Shown here: piece after piece, positions 14,601 through 29,311 of the stretch
Layout: the number at the start of each line of letters is the position of its first letter
Position numbering within the stretch: the stretch's first letter is position 1
Assembly: GCA_029961685.1 (NCBI GenBank)
Contig: JARWKL010000004.1
Location: 27,843,610 to 27,907,609, forward strand
Direction: 5' to 3'
Length of the DNA: 64,000 bases
Source: Aristolochia californica
Taxonomy: Eukaryota; Streptophyta; Magnoliopsida; Piperales; Aristolochiaceae
The notes under the pieces: model-generated
The model's input: the letters and a program-made list of their open reading frames with translations, nothing else
Databases searched by the model: none
What the model was told of the DNA's origin: nothing
Program-made: the position numbers and the translations under genes

Positions 14601-17600
14601 TGTGAATAAATTTTATTTATTTACATTTTTTTATTGCTTTAAATTCTTTCCATACATAAACTCTAAAATTTTCATTTTGTTGTGGTCTATTTGCCTTTTA
14701 TCGCTTTTTTTTGTTTACAAGATGAAGGGAAAGTGAAAACTCAAGTTTTGATTCAAGAAAAAAGTATACATCTAAAATGGAAATGCACAATGCACAGATG
14801 TAGAGAGAGATAATTCAAAAAAGTGTCTGTAATTTTTAGGGATTGTAAACTCTTTTTAGTTTTTAAATATCAGGTTCTTCAATCGTCGGGAAAAGGGGGA
14901 GGCGGGGGATATTTAACTGAGTGTTGACTTCCTATCCATCCGTCATTCCTTACATAAAATATAGCAGGTTATGCATGATAAATCACTTTACAATCATCTA
15001 TGATCGTTAGGTCAGGCTTTACTAAATGGGCAAAATAATGGCTTGTTAGACTCGGGTAAATATCCCACTGCACGTTCACTAGAGAATTTAATTTGATTCT
15101 CTTTAAAATGTTTGGATCCATAGGTCATTTGCATCTTTAAGTTGTTTCAAGCATACATATCAATTTTTTAAAACATTTGTAGAAAAATCTCTTTCCTATA
15201 AATTCCGAGCTATTAGGGTTGAACTAGTGGAATTTTCCAAACTTGTATAACAAAAACTTTTGTGTTCATTTGTGGTGTGTCTATAAATTTTCTTGCTAAT
15301 ATTTGTTTATTAATTTACATTATTTCCATCCATAAACTCTAAAATTTTCATTTTGTTGTGATCTATTTGCCTTTTATCTCTTTCTAATGTTTAGGATATG
15401 AAGGGAAAGTGAAAACTCAAGTTTTTATTTAAGAAAAAAGCATACATCTAAAATGGAAATGCACAATGTACAAATGTAGAGAGAGATAATTCCAAAAAGT
15501 GTCTCCAATTTTTAGGGATTGTAAACTCTTTTTATTTTATATTTAACAAGTTCTGCAATCATCGGGAAAAGGGGGAGGTAGGGGATTTTTAACTGAGTGT
15601 TGACTCCCAATCCATAAGTCATTCCTTATGAAAATATAGCCCGTTATGCATGATAAATCACTTTACAATCATTTATGATCGTTAAGTCAGCTTTTTGTAA
15701 ATGGGCAAAATAATGGCTTGTTTGACTGGGGTAAATAACCCACCACACGATCACTTGAGAATTCAATGTTATTCTCTTTAAAAGGTTTGGATCCATAGGT
15801 CATTTGCATCTTTAAAATGTTTCAAGCATGCATATCCATTTTTTAAAACATGTGTAGAAAAATCTCTTTCTTATAAAATTCCGAGCTATTAGGGTTGAAC
15901 TAGTGGAATTTCCCAAACTTGGATAACAAAACTTTTGAGTTCATTTATGGTGTGTGAATTAATTTTCTTTATTTACATTTTTTAATTGCTTTAAATTCTT
16001 CCCATACATAAACTCTAAAATTTTCATTTTGTTGTGATCTATTTGCCTTTTTATCTCTTTTTTTGTTTCACGAGATGAAGGGAAAGTGAAAACTCAAGTT
16101 GTGATTTAAGAAAAAAGTATTCATCTAAAATGGAAATGCACAATGCACAATTGTAGAGAGATATAATTCCAAAAAGTGTCTGTAATTTTTAAGGATTGTA
16201 AACTCTTTTTAGTTTTTATATATGAGGTTCTGTAATTGTCGGGAAAAGGGGGAGGCGTTGGATTTTTAACTAACTTTTGACTCCCAATCCATAAGTCATT
16301 CCTTACAAAAATATAGCCCGTTACGCATGATAAATCACTTTACAATTATCCATGATCGTTAGGCCAGCTTTTTGTAACTGGGTGAAATAATGGCTTGTTT
16401 GACTCGGGTAAATATCCCACCTCATATTCACTTGAGAATTTAATGTTATTCTCTTTTAAAGGTTTGAATCCATAGGTCATTTGCATCTTTAACATGTTTC
16501 AAGCATGCATATCCATTTTTTAAAACATGTGTAGAAAAATCTCTTTCTTATAAAATTTTGAACTTTTAGGGTTGGACAAGTGATATTTCCCAAACCTGGA
16601 TAACAAAACTTTTGTGTTCATTTTTGGTGTGTCGATAAATTTTTTTTACTTACATTTGTTTATTGCTTTAAATTTTTTCCATACATCAACTCTAAAATTT
16701 TCATTTTGTTGTGATCTATTTGCCTTTTATCTCTTTTTTTTGGTTTACGAGATGAAGGGAAAGTGAAAACTTAAGTTTTGATTCTAGAAAAAAGCACACA
16801 TCTAAAATGGAAATGCACAATGGAAAAATGTAGAGAGGGATAAATATAAAAAGTGTCTATAATTTTTAGGGACTTTTTTGTTTTTATTTATCAAGTTTGC
16901 TCATCGTATGGAAAAGGGGGATGCGGGGGATTTTTAACTGAGTGTTCATTTCCAATCCATAAGTCATTCCATAAAAAAATAAAGCCCGTTACGAATGATA
17001 AATCACATCACAATCATCGATGATCGTTAGCTCAGCTTTTTGTAAATGGGCAAAATAATGGCTTTTTTTACAGGTAAATATCCCACCGGATGTTCACTTG
17101 AGAATTTAATGCTATTCTCTTTAGAAGGCTTGGATCCATAGGTCATTTTCATCTTTAACATGTTTCAAGCAAGCATATCCATTTTTTATAACATGTGTAG
17201 AAAAATCGCTTTCTTATAAAATTCTGAGCTATTAGGGTTGAACTAATGGAATTTCCCAAACTTGGATAACAAAACTTTTGTTTTCATTTGTGGTGTGTGA
17301 ATAAATTTTTTACATACATTTTTTTATTGCTTTAAATTCTTTCCATACATAAACTCTAAAAATTTCATTTTGTTGTGATCTATTTGTGTTTTATCTCTTT
17401 TTTTGGTTTACGAGATGAAGGGAAAGTCAAATCTCAAGTTTTTATTTAAGAAAAAAGTCTCTATCTAAAATGGAAATAAACAAAGCACAAAAGTAGAGAG
17501 TGATAATTCAAAAAAGTGTCTATAATTTTTACGGATTGTAAACTCTTTTTAGTTTTCCTTGATCTGGTTTACAATAGTCGGGAAAAGAGGGAGGCGAGGG

Positions 17601-20369
17601 ATTTTTAACTAAGTGTTGACTCCGAATCCATAAGTCATTCCTCACAAAAATATATCCAGTTACGCGTCATAAATCACTGTACAATCTTCTATGATCGTTA
17701 GGTCAACTTTTTGTAAATGGGCAAAATAATGGCTTGTTTGACTCGGGTAAATATCCCACCACACGTTCACTTAAAAATTTAATATTATTTTCTTTAAAAG
17801 GTTTGGATCCATAGGTCATTTGCATCTTAAACATGTTTCAAGCATGTATATCCATTTTTTAAAATATGCGTAGAAAAATCTCTTTCTTATAAAATTTAAA
17901 GCTATTAGGGTTGCACTAGTGGAATTTCCCAAACTTGGATAACAAAAATTTTGTGTGCATTTGTGGTGTGTGAATAAGTATTCTTTACTTACATTTTTTT
18001 ATTGCTTTAAATTCTTTCCATACATAAACTCTAAAATTTTCATTTTGTTGTGATCTATTTACCTTTTATCTCTTTTTTTTTGTTTACGAGATGATGCTAA
18101 AGTGAAAACTCATGTTTTGATTTAAGAAAAAAGTATACATCTAAAATGGAAATGCACAATGAAAAAATGTAGACAGCAATAATTCCAAAAAGTGTCTGTA
18201 ACTTTTAGGGAATGTAAACTCTCTTTAGTTTTTATATATCAGGTTCTGCAATGGTCGGGAAAAGGGGGTGGCGGGGGATGTTTTACTGAGTGTTGACTCC
18301 CAATCCATAAGTCATTCCTTAAAAAAATATATCCCGTTACACATGATAAATCACTTTACAATCAACTATGGTCGTTAGGTCAGCTTTTTGTATATGGGGA
18401 AAATAATGGCTTGTTTGACTCAGGTAAATATACCACCGGACATTCACTTGTGATTTTATTGTTACTCTCTTTAAAAGGTTTGGATCCATATGTCATTTGC
18501 ATCTTCAACTTGTTTTTAGCATGCATATCCATTTTTTAAAACATGTGTAGAAAAATCTCTTTCTATTAAAATTCCGAGCTATAAGGGTTGAACTAGTGGA
18601 ATTTCCCAAACTTGGATAACAAAACTTTTGTGTTCATTTATGGTGTGTTAATTGATTTTTTGTACTTCCAATTATTTATTGCTTTAAATTTTTTCCATAC
18701 ATAAACACTTATTTTTTTTTTTTTGATCTATTTGCATTTAATCTCTTTTTTTTTTTGTTTACGAGATGAACGGAAAGTGAAAACTCAAGTTTTGATTTAA
18801 GAAAAAATTTTATATCTAAAATGGAAATGCACAATGCACAAATGTAGAGAGCGATAATTCCAAAAAGTGTTTATAATTTTTAGGGATTGTAAACTCTTTT
18901 AAGCTTTTATATATCAGGTTCTACAATCGTCGAGAAATGGGAGAGGCGGGGAATTTTTATATGAGTGTAGACTCCAAATAAATAAGCCATTCCTTACAAA
19001 AATATAGCCCGTAACACATGATAAATCACTTACAATCATCTATGATCGTTAGGTCAACTTTTTGTAAATGGGCAAAATATTGGCTTGTTTGACTCGGATA
19101 AATTTGCCATCGCTCGTTCACTTGAGAATTTATTGTTATTCTCTCAAAAAGGTTTGGATCCATTGGTCATTTGCATCTTTAACATGTTTCAAGAATGCAT
19201 ATCCATTTTTTAAAACATGTGGAGAAAAATCTCTTTCTTATAAAATTCTGAGCTATTAGGGTTGAACAAGTGGAATTTCCCAAACTTGGATAACAAAACT
19301 TTTGTGTTAATTTGTGGGGTGTGAATAAATTTTCTTTACTTACATTTGTTTATTGCTTTTAATTCTTTCCATATATCAACTCTAATATTTTCATTTTGTC
19401 ATGATCTATTTGGCTTTTATCTCTTTTGTTTGTTTACTAGATGAAGGGAACGTGAAACCTCAAGTTTTGATTTAAGAAAAAAGTATACATTTAAAATTAA
19501 AATGCACAATGCACAAATTTGGAGAGAGATAATTCCAAAAAGCGTCTATAATCTTTAGGGATTGTAAACTCTTTTTATTTTTTATATATCAAGTTCTTCA
19601 ATCGTCGGGAAAATGGGGAGGGGGAGGATTTTTGACTAAGTGTTGACTCCCAATCCATATGCCATTCCTTAAAAAAATATAGCCCGTTATGCATGATAAA
19701 TCACTTTCCAATCGTCAATGATCGTTAGGTTAGCTTTTTGTAAATGGCCAAAATAATGGCTTGTGTGACTCGGGTAAATATCCCACCGCATGTTCACTTT
19801 CGAAGTTAATGCTATTCTCTTTAAAAGGTTAGGATCCATCGGTCATTTGCATCTTGAACATGTTTCAGGCATGCATATCCATTTTTTAAAACAAGGGTAG
19901 AAAAATCTCTTTCTTATAAACTATGGAGATATTACGTTGAACTAGTGGAATTTCCCAAACTTGGATAACAAAAATTTTGTGTTCATTTGTGGTTTGTGAA
20001 TAAATTTTCTTTACTTACATTTGTTTATTGCTTTAAATTATTTCCCTACATCAACTCTAAAATTTTCATTTTGTTGTGATCTATTTGCCTTTTATCTCAT
20101 TTTTTTGTTTACGAGAAGAAGGGAAAGTGAAAACTCAAGTTTTGATTTAATAAAAAAGTATTCATCTAAAATTCAAATACATAGTGCGCAAATGAAGAGA
20201 AAGATAATTCCAAAAAGTGTTTGTAATTTTTAGGGATTGTAAACTCTTTTTAGTTTTTATATATCAGGTTTTGATATTGTCGGGAAAAGGGGGAGGTGGG
20301 GGGTTTATAACTGAGTGTTGACTCCAAATCAATTAGTCATTCCTTATAAAAATATAGGCCATTACACAT
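11609..20369. repeat. Satellite block B, monomers M19-M31
   Basis: Monomer starts: 11609, 12284, 12957, 13626, 14301, 14977, 15652, 16329, 16997, 17668, 18345, 19020, 19695. Nearly all are 668-677 bp, so this is one of the most regular parts of the array. The gggcaaaataatgg and atatatcagg variants become dominant here. M27 (16997) lost about 12 bp near 16,872, just before its G box. M27-M28 belong to a rare variant also seen at M8-M9 and M42-M43. Confidence 0.85.
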
Positions 20370-21719
20370 GATAAATCACTTTCGAATCATCTCTGATCGT
20401 TAGGTCAGCTTTTTGAAAATGGGCAAAATAATGGCTTGTTTGATTCGGGTAAATATCCCACCGAACGTTCACTTGAGAATTTAATGTTATTCACTTTAAA
20501 AGGTTTGCATGCATAGGTCATTTGCATCTTTAACATGTTTCAAGCTTGCATATCCATTTTTTAAAACATTTGTAGAAAAATCTCTTTCTTATAAAATTCT
20601 GAGCTATTAGGGTTGAACTAGTGAAATTTTCCAAACTTGGATAACAAAATTTTTGAGTTCATTTGTGGTGTGTGAATAATTTTCTTTAATTATATTTGTT
20701 TATTGATTTAAATTCTTTCCACACATCAACTCTAAAATTTTCATTTTTTTGTTATCTATTTGCCTTTTACCTCTTTTCTTTGTTTACGAGAGGAAAGGGA
20801 AGTGAAAACTCAAGTTTTGATTTAATAAAAAATTATTTATCTAAAATGGAAATTCACAATGCACCAATGTAGAGAGAGATAATTCCAAAAAGTGTCAGTA
20901 ATTTTTTGGAATTGTAAACTCTTTTTATTTTTTATATATCAGGTTCTGCAATCGTCGGGAAAAACGGGAGGCGGGGGATTTTTATCTGAGTGTTGACTCC
21001 ATATCCAATAGTCATTCCCTACAAAAATATAGCCCATTACGCATGATAAATCACTTTGTAATCATCTATGATTGTTACGTCTGCTTTTTGTATATGGGAA
21101 AAATAATGACTTGTTTGACTTTGGTAAACATCCACCCCACGCTCTCTTGAGAATTTAATGTTATTCTCTTTAAAAGGTTTGGATCCATAGGTCAAATTCA
21201 TCTTTAACATGTTTCAAGCATGCATATCCATTTTTTAAAACATGTGTAGAAAAATCTCTTTCTTATAAAATTCCAAGCTATTAGGGTTAAACTAGTAGAA
21301 TTTCCCAAATTTGGATAAGAAAACTTTTGTGTTCATTTGTGGTGTGTCAATAAATTTTCTTTACTTACATTTGTTTATTACTTTAAATTCTTTCCATACA
21401 TCAACTCTAAAATTTTCATTTTGTTTTGATCTATTTGTCTTTTATCTCTTTCTTTTGTTTACGAGATGAGGGGAAAGTGAAAACTCAAGTTTTGATTTAA
21501 GAAAAAAGCTTACATCTAAAATGGAAATGTACAATGCACAAATTTAGAGAGAGATAATTCCAAAAAGTCTCTATAATTTTTAGGGATTGTAAAATCTTTT
21601 TAGTTTATATTTATCAGGTTCTGCAATCATGGGGAAAATGGGGAGGAGGAGGATGTTTAACTCAGTATTGACTCCCAATCCATATGCCATTCCTTAAAAA
21701 AATATAGCCCATTACACAT

Positions 21720-22383
21720 GATAAATCACTTTATAACCATCTATGATCGTTAGGTCAGCTTTTCGTAAATGGCCAAAATAATGGCTTGTTTGACTCGGGT
21801 AAGTATCCCACCGCATGTTCACTTGAGAATTTAATGTTATTCTCTTTAGAAGGTTTGTATCCATAGGTCATTTGCATCTTTAATTTGTTTCAAGAATGCA
21901 TATCCATTTTTTTAAAACAAGGGTAGAAAAATCACTTTCTTATAAAATTCTGAGCTATTAGGGTTGAACTAGTGGAATTTCCCAAACTTGGATAACAAAA
22001 CTTTTGTGTTCATTTTTGTTGTGTGAATAAATTTTATTTACTTACATTCGTTTATTGCTTTAAATTCTTTCCATACATCAAATCTAAAATTTTCATTTTT
22101 TTGTGGTCATTTTGCCTTTTATCTCTGTTTTTTTGTTGACGAGATGAATGGAAAGTGAAAAATCAAGTTTTGATTACATCTAAAATGGAAATGCACAATG
22201 CACAAATGTAGAGAGAGAAAATTCCAAAAACTATCTGTAATTTATAGGGATTGTAAAATCTTTTTAGTTTTTATATATCAGGTTCTACAATCGTCAGGAA
22301 AAGGGGGAGGTGGGGGATTTTTAGTTGAATGTTGACTCCCAATCCATCAGTCATTGCTTACAAAAATATAGCTCGTTATGCAT
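21720..22383. repeat. Monomer M34 with ~14-bp deletion
   Basis: ttttgatt is joined to acatctaaaatgg near 22,175, removing the taagaaaaaagtat box that is otherwise present in nearly every copy. Confidence 0.7.
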
Positions 22384-23735
22384 GATAAATCACTTTGCAA
22401 TCAACTATGAACTTTAGGTCAGCTTTTTTTAAATGGGCAAAATAATGGCTTATTTGACTCGGGTAAATATCCCACTGCATGTTTACTTGAGAATTTAATG
22501 TTATTCTCTTTAAAAGGTTTGGATATATAGGTCATTTGCATCTTTAACATGTTTCAAGCAAGCATATTCATTTCTTAAAACATGTGTAGAAAAATCTCTT
22601 TCTTATAAAATTTCAAGCTATTACGGTTGAACTAGTGGAATTTCCAAAACTTGGATAACAAAACTTTTGTGTTCATTTGTGGTGTGTGAATAAATTTTCT
22701 TTACTTACATTTGTTTATTGCTTTAAATTATTTCCATACATAAACTCTAAAATTTTCATTTTGTTGTGTTCTATTTGCCTTTTATCTCTTTTTTTTGTTT
22801 ACGAGATGAAGGGAAAGTGAAAACTCAAATTTTGATTTAAAAAAAAATTATTCATCTAAAATTAAAATACACAATGCACAAATGTATGGAGAGATAATTC
22901 CAAAAAGTGTCTGTAATTTTTTTGGGATTGTAAACTCTTTTTAGTTTTTATATATCATGTTCTCCAATCCTCGGGAAAAGGGGGAGGTGGGCGATTTTTA
23001 ACTGAGTGTTGAATCCATATCCATTAGTCATTCCTTACAAAAATATAGCCCATTACGCATGATAAATCACTTTGGAATCATCTACGATCGTTAGGTCAGC
23101 TTTTTGTAATTGGACAAAATATTGGCTTGTTTGACTCGGGTAAATATCCCACCGCACATTCACTTGAGAGTTTAATGTTCTTCTCTTTTAAAGGTTTGGA
23201 TCCATAGGTCATTTGCATCTTTAACATGTTTAAAACATGCATATCCATTTTTTAAAACTTGTGTAGAAAAATCTCTTTCTTTTAAAATACTGAGCTATTA
23301 GGGTTGAACTAATGGAATTTCCCAAACTTGGATAACAAAAATTTTGGGTTCATTTATGGTGTGTGAATAAATTATTTTTAATCACATTTGTTTATTGTTT
23401 AAAATTCTTTCCATATAGAAACTCTAAAATTTTCCTTTTGTTGTGATCTATTTACCTTTTTCTCTTTTTTTTGTTTACGAGATGAAGGGAAAGTGAAAAC
23501 TAAGTTTTAATTTGAGAAAAAAGTAAACATCTAAAATATAAATGCACAGTGTTCAAAGGTAGAGAGAGATAATTCCAAAAAGGTTCTCTACTTTTTAGGG
23601 ATTGTAAACTCTTTTTAGTTTTTAAATATCAAGTCCTGCAATCGTCGGGAAAAGGGGGAGGCGGGGGGATTTTTAACTAAGTGTTGACTCCCATTCCATT
23701 AGTCATTCCTTACAAAAATATCGCCCGTGATGCAT

Positions 23736-24386
23736 GATAAATCACTTTACAATCATCTATGATCGTTAGGCCAGCTTTTTATAAATGGGCCAAATAATGG
23801 CTTGTTTCTCTAGTAAATATCCCACCACACGTTCAATTGAGAACTTACTGTTATTCACTTTAAAAAGTTTGGATCCATAGGTCATTTACATCTTTGACAT
23901 GTGTCAAGCTCGCATATCCTTTTTTTAAAACATGTCTTGGGAAATCTCTTTCTTATAAAATACCGAGCTATCAGGGTTGAACTAGTGGAATTTCCCAAAA
24001 TTGGATAACAAAACTTTTGTGTTCATTTGTGGTGTGTGAATACATTTTTATTACTTACATTTTTTTATTGCTTTAAATTATTTCCATACATCAACTATAA
24101 AATTTTCAATTTGTTGTGAACTATTTGCATTTTATCTCTTTTTTTTGTTTACGATGAACGGAAATTGAAATCTCAAATTTTGATTTAAGAAAAAAAGCAT
24201 ACATCTAAAATGGAATACCCCCAATGGACAAATGTGGAGAGAGATAATTCCAAAAAGTGTCTCTAATTTTTAGAGATTTTAAACTCTTTTTAGTTTTTAT
24301 TTATCAGGTTCGGCAATCGTCGGAAAAAGGGGGAGGCAGTGGATTTTTAACTGAGTGTTGACTCCAAAAAATAGTCCGTTATGCAT
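23736..24386. repeat. Monomer M37 with ~22-bp deletion
   Basis: gtgttgactcc runs directly into aaaaaatagtccg near 24,365, removing the caatccataagtcattcc box. Confidence 0.75.
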
Positions 24387-25064
24387 GTTAAATCACATTA
24401 CAATCATCTATGATCATTAGGTCAGCTTTTTGTAAATGGGCGAAATAATGGCTTGTTTGACTTGGGTAAATATCCCATAGCACGTTCACTTGAGAATGAA
24501 TGTTATTCTCTTTAAAACGTTTGGATCCATAGGTTCTTTCCAACTTTAACATGTGTCAGGCATGCATATCCATTTTTTAAAACATGTGTAGAAAAATCTC
24601 TTTCTTATAAAATTCCAAGCTATTAGGGTTGAACTAGTGGAATTTCCCAAACTTGGATAACAAAACTTTTGTGTTCATTTGTGGTGTGTCAATAAATTTT
24701 CTTTACATACATTTGTTTATTGCTTTAAATTCTTTCCATTCATCAACTCTAAAATTTTCATTTTGTTGTGATCTATTTGTCTTTTATCTCTTTTTTTTTT
24801 TTTTTACGAGATGAGGGGAAAGTGAAAACTCAAGTTTTGATTTATGAAAAAAGCTTACATCTAAAAAGGAAATGCACAATGCACAAATTTAGAGAGAGAT
24901 AATTCCAAAAAGTCTCTATAATTTTTAGGGATTGTAAAATCTTTTTAGTTTTTATTTATCAGGTTTTACAATTATGGGGAAAAAGTGGAGGAGGAGGATG
25001 TTTAATTCAGTATTGACTCCCAATCCATATGCCATTCTTTACCAAAATATAGCCCGTTACACAT

Positions 25065-25925
25065 GATAAATCACTTTATAATCATCTATGATCGTTGGGT
25101 CAGCTTTTTGTAAATTGCCAAAATAATGGCTTGTTTGACTTGGGTAAATATCCCACCGCATGTTCACTTGAGAATTTAATGTTATTTTATTTAAAAGGTT
25201 TGTATCCATAGGTCATTTGCATCTTTAACTTGTTTCAAGAATGCATATCTATTTTGTAAAACATGGGTAGAAAAATCTCTTTCTTATAAAATTCCGAGCT
25301 ATTAGGGTTGAAGTAGTAGAATTTCCCAAACTAGGATAAAAAAACTTTTGTGTTCATTTGTGGTGTGTGAATAAATTTTATTTACTTAAATTTGTTTATT
25401 GCTTCAAATTATTTCCATACATCAACTCTAAAATTTTCATTTTGTTATGATCTTTTTGCCTTTTATCTCTTTTGTTTGTTTACGAGATGAGGGAAAGTGA
25501 AAACTCAAGTTTTGATTTAATAAAAAAGCATACATCAAAACTGGAAATGCACAAATGTAGAGAGAGATAATTCCAAAATGTTTCTATAATTTTTAGGGAT
25601 TGTTAACTCTTTTTTGTTTTTATTTATCAGCTTCTTCACTAGTTGGGAAAAGGGGGAGGCGAGGTAATTTTAACAGAGTGTTGTAAACCACAAGTTTTGA
25701 TTTAATAAAAAAGTATACATCTAAAATGGAAATGCACAATGCATAAATTTAGTGAGAGATAATTCCAAAAAGTCTCTGTAATTTTTAGGGATTGTAACCT
25801 CTTTTTAGTTTTCATATATCAGGTTCTGCAATCGTGGGGAAAAGGGGGAGGCGGGGGTTTTTTAACTATGTGTTGACTCTTAATCCATTAGTCATTAGTT
25901 AAAAAAAATAGATCTCATTACGCAC
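25065..25925. repeat. Monomer M39 with ~186-bp partial duplication
   Basis: The start-box spacing is 861 bp. After gagtgttg (near 25,682) the sequence goes back to caagttttgatttaataaaa and repeats the last third of the monomer, including a second G box near 25,838. The two partial copies (from about 25,505 and 25,690) differ at several bases, so the event is not very recent or joined two different monomers. Confidence 0.85.
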
Positions 25926-28900
25926 GATATATCACTTTGCAATCATCTATGATCGTTAGGTCTGCTTTTTGTAATGGACAAAATAATTCCTAGTTTTACT
26001 CAAGGAAATATCCCACCACACGTTCACTTGATAATTTAATGTTATTCTCTTTAAAAGGTTTGGATCCATAGGTAATTTCATCTTTAACATGTTTCAAGCA
26101 TGCATATCCCTTTTTTAAAACATGTGTAGAAAAATCTATTTCTTATAAAATACCGAGCTATTAGGGTTCAACTAGTGAAATTTCCCAAACTTGGATAACA
26201 AAACTTTTGTGTTAATTTGTGGTTTTTGAATAATTTTTCTCTACTTACTTTTGTTTTTTCTTTAAATTCTTTCCATACATAAACACTAAAATTTTCATTT
26301 TGTTGTGATCTATTTGCCTTTTATCGCTTTTTTTTTGTTTACGAGATGAAGGGAAAGTGAAAACTCATGTTTTGATTTAATAAAAAAGTATTCATCTAAA
26401 ATGGAATTGCACAATGCACAAATATAGAGAGAGATAATTCCAAAAAGTGTCTGAAATTTTTAGGGATTGTAAACTCTTTTTAGTTTTTATATATCAGGTT
26501 CAGATATCATCGGGAAAAAGGGGAGGCGGGGGTTATTTAACTAAGTGTTGAATCCCAATCCATTAGTCATTCCTTAAAAAAGAATTGCATATTACGCATG
26601 TTAAATCACTTTGCAATCATCTATGATCGTTTGGTCAGCTTTTTGTAAATGGGCAAAATAATGGCTTGTTTGACTCCGGTAAATATCCCACTGCATGTTC
26701 ACTTGAGAATTTAATGTTATACACTTTAAAAGGTTTGGATGCTTAGATCATTTGCATCTTTAACATGTTTCAAGCATGCATATCCATTTTTTAAAACATT
26801 TGTAGAAAAATGACTTTCTTATAAACTTTAGAGCAATTTGGGATGAACTAGTGGAATTTCCCAAGCTTGGATAACAAAACTGTTGTGTTCATTTGTGGTG
26901 TGTGAATAAATTTTCTTTACTTACATGTGTTTTTTTTTTTAAATTCTTTCCATACATAAACTCTAAAATTTTCATTTTGTTGTGATCTATTTGCCTCTTT
27001 ATCTCTTTTTTTTGTTTATGAGATGAAGGGAAAGTGAAAACTCAAGTTTTGACTTAAGAAAAAAGTATTCATCTAAAATGGAAATGCACATTGTACAAAT
27101 GTAGAGAGAGATAATTCCAAAAAGTGTTTGTAATTTTTAGGGATTGTAAACTCTTTTTAGTTTTTATATATCAGGCTCTCCAATCGTCTGGAAAAGGGGG
27201 AGGTGTGGGATTTGTAACTGAGTGTTGACTCCCTATACATATGTAATTCCTTACAAAAATATAGCCCGTTACGCATGATAAATCACTTTAAAATCATCGA
27301 TGATCGTGAGGTCAACTTTTTGTAAATGGGCGAAATAATAGCTTGTGTGACTCTGGTAAATATCCCACCGCACGTTCACTTGAGAATTTAATGTTATTCT
27401 CTCTAAAAGGTTTGGACCCATAGGCCATTTGCATTTTTAACATGTTTCAAGCATGCATATCCATTTTTTAAAACATATGTAGAAAAATCTCTTTCTTATA
27501 AAATTTTGAGCTATTAGGCTTGAACTAGTGGAATTTCCCAAAATTGGATAACAAAACTTTTGTGATCATTTTTGGTGTGTGAATAAATTTTCTTTACTTA
27601 CATTTGTTTATTGCTTTAAATTCTTTCCATACATCAACTCTAGAATTTTCATTTTGTTGTGATCTATTTGCCTTTTATCTCTTTTATTTGTTTAAGAGAT
27701 GAAGGGAAAGTGAAAACTCAAGTTTTGATTAAAGAAAAAAGTATACATCTACAATGGAAATGCACAATGCACAAATGAAGAGAGAGATAATTCCAAAAAG
27801 TATCTGTAATTTTTAGGGATGGTAAACTCTTTTTAGAGTTTATTGATCAGGTTTACAATCGACAAGAAAAGGGGGAGGCGGGGGATTTTTAATTGAATGT
27901 TGACTCCTTATCCATAAGTCATTTCTTCTGAAAATATAGCCAGTTACGCATGATAAATTACTTTGCATTCTTCTATGATCGTTAGGTAAGCTTTTTGAAA
28001 ATGGGCGAAGTAATGGGTTGTTTGACTCGGATAAATATCCCACCGCACATTCACCTAAAAATTTAATTTTATTCTCTTTAAAAGGTTTGGATCCATGGGT
28101 CATTTGCATTTTTAATATGTTTCAAGCATGTATATCCATTTTTTAAAAGATGTGTAGAAAAATCTCTATCTTATAAAATTTTGAACAATTGGGGATGAAC
28201 TAGTAGAATTTCCCAAACTTGGATAACAAAACTTTTGTGTTCATTTGTGGTGTGTGAATAAATTTTCTTTACTTACATTTGTTTATTTCTTTAAATTCTT
28301 TCCATACATAAACTCTAAAATTTTCATTTTGTCGTGATCTATTTTCCTTTTTACTCTTTTTTTTGTTTACAAGATGAAACGAAAGTGAAAACTCAAGTTT
28401 TGATTTAAGAAAAAAGTATACATCTAAAATGGAAATGCACAATGCACAAATGTAGAGAGATATAATTCCAAAAAGTGTTAGTAATTTTTAGGGATTGTAA
28501 AATCTTTTTAGTTTTTATATATTAGGTTCTGCAATCGTCGGGAAAAGGGAGAGGGTGGGGGATTTTTATCTAATTGTAGACTAACAATTCATAAGTCATT
28601 CCTTACCAAAATATAGCCCGTTACCCATGATAAATCACTTTACAATCATCTATGATCGTTTGGTCATCTTTTTGTAAATGGGCAAAATAGTGACTTTTTG
28701 TTGGACTTGGGTAAATATCCCACAGCACGTTCACTTCTGAATTTAATGTTATTCTCTCTATAAAGTTTGGATCCATAGGTCATTTGAATCTTTAACATGT
28801 TTCAAACATGCATATCCATTTTTTAAAACATGTGGAGTAAAATCTCATTCTTATAAAATTCCGAGTTATTAATGTTGAACAAGTGGAATTTCGCAAACTT

Positions 28901-29311
28901 GGATAACAAAACTTTTGTGTTAATTTTTGGTGTGTGAATAAATTTTCTATACTTACATTTGTATATTGCAATTAATTCTTTCCATACATCAACTCTAAAA
29001 TTTTCATTTTTTTGTGATCTATTTGACTTTTATCTCTTTTGTTTGTTTACGAGATGATGGGAAAGTGAAACCTCAAGTTTTGACTTAAGAAAAAAGTATA
29101 CATCTAAAATAGAAATGCACCATGCACAAATTTAGAGAGAGATAATTCCAAAAAGTTTCTGTAATTTTTTGGGACTGTAAACTCTTTTTAGTTTTTATAT
29201 ATCAAGTTCTGCAATCGTCGGGAAAATGGGGAGGTGGAGGATTTTTAACTAAGTGTTGGCTCCCAATCCATATGTCATTCCTGACAAAAATATAGTCCGT
29301 CCGTTATGCAT

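Larger units (their letters stand above)
20370..25925. repeat. Satellite block C, monomers M32-M39
   Basis: Monomer starts: 20370, 21045, 21720, 22384, 23061, 23736, 24387, 25065. The M33-M34 pair is repeated as M38-M39 about 3,345 bp later (five monomers), sharing the unusual ggaggaggaggatgtttaa box (G box at about 21,640 and 24,986), gatgaggggaaagtg and gggtagaaaaatc. M34 and M37 carry small deletions; M39 ends in a partial duplication. Confidence 0.85.
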
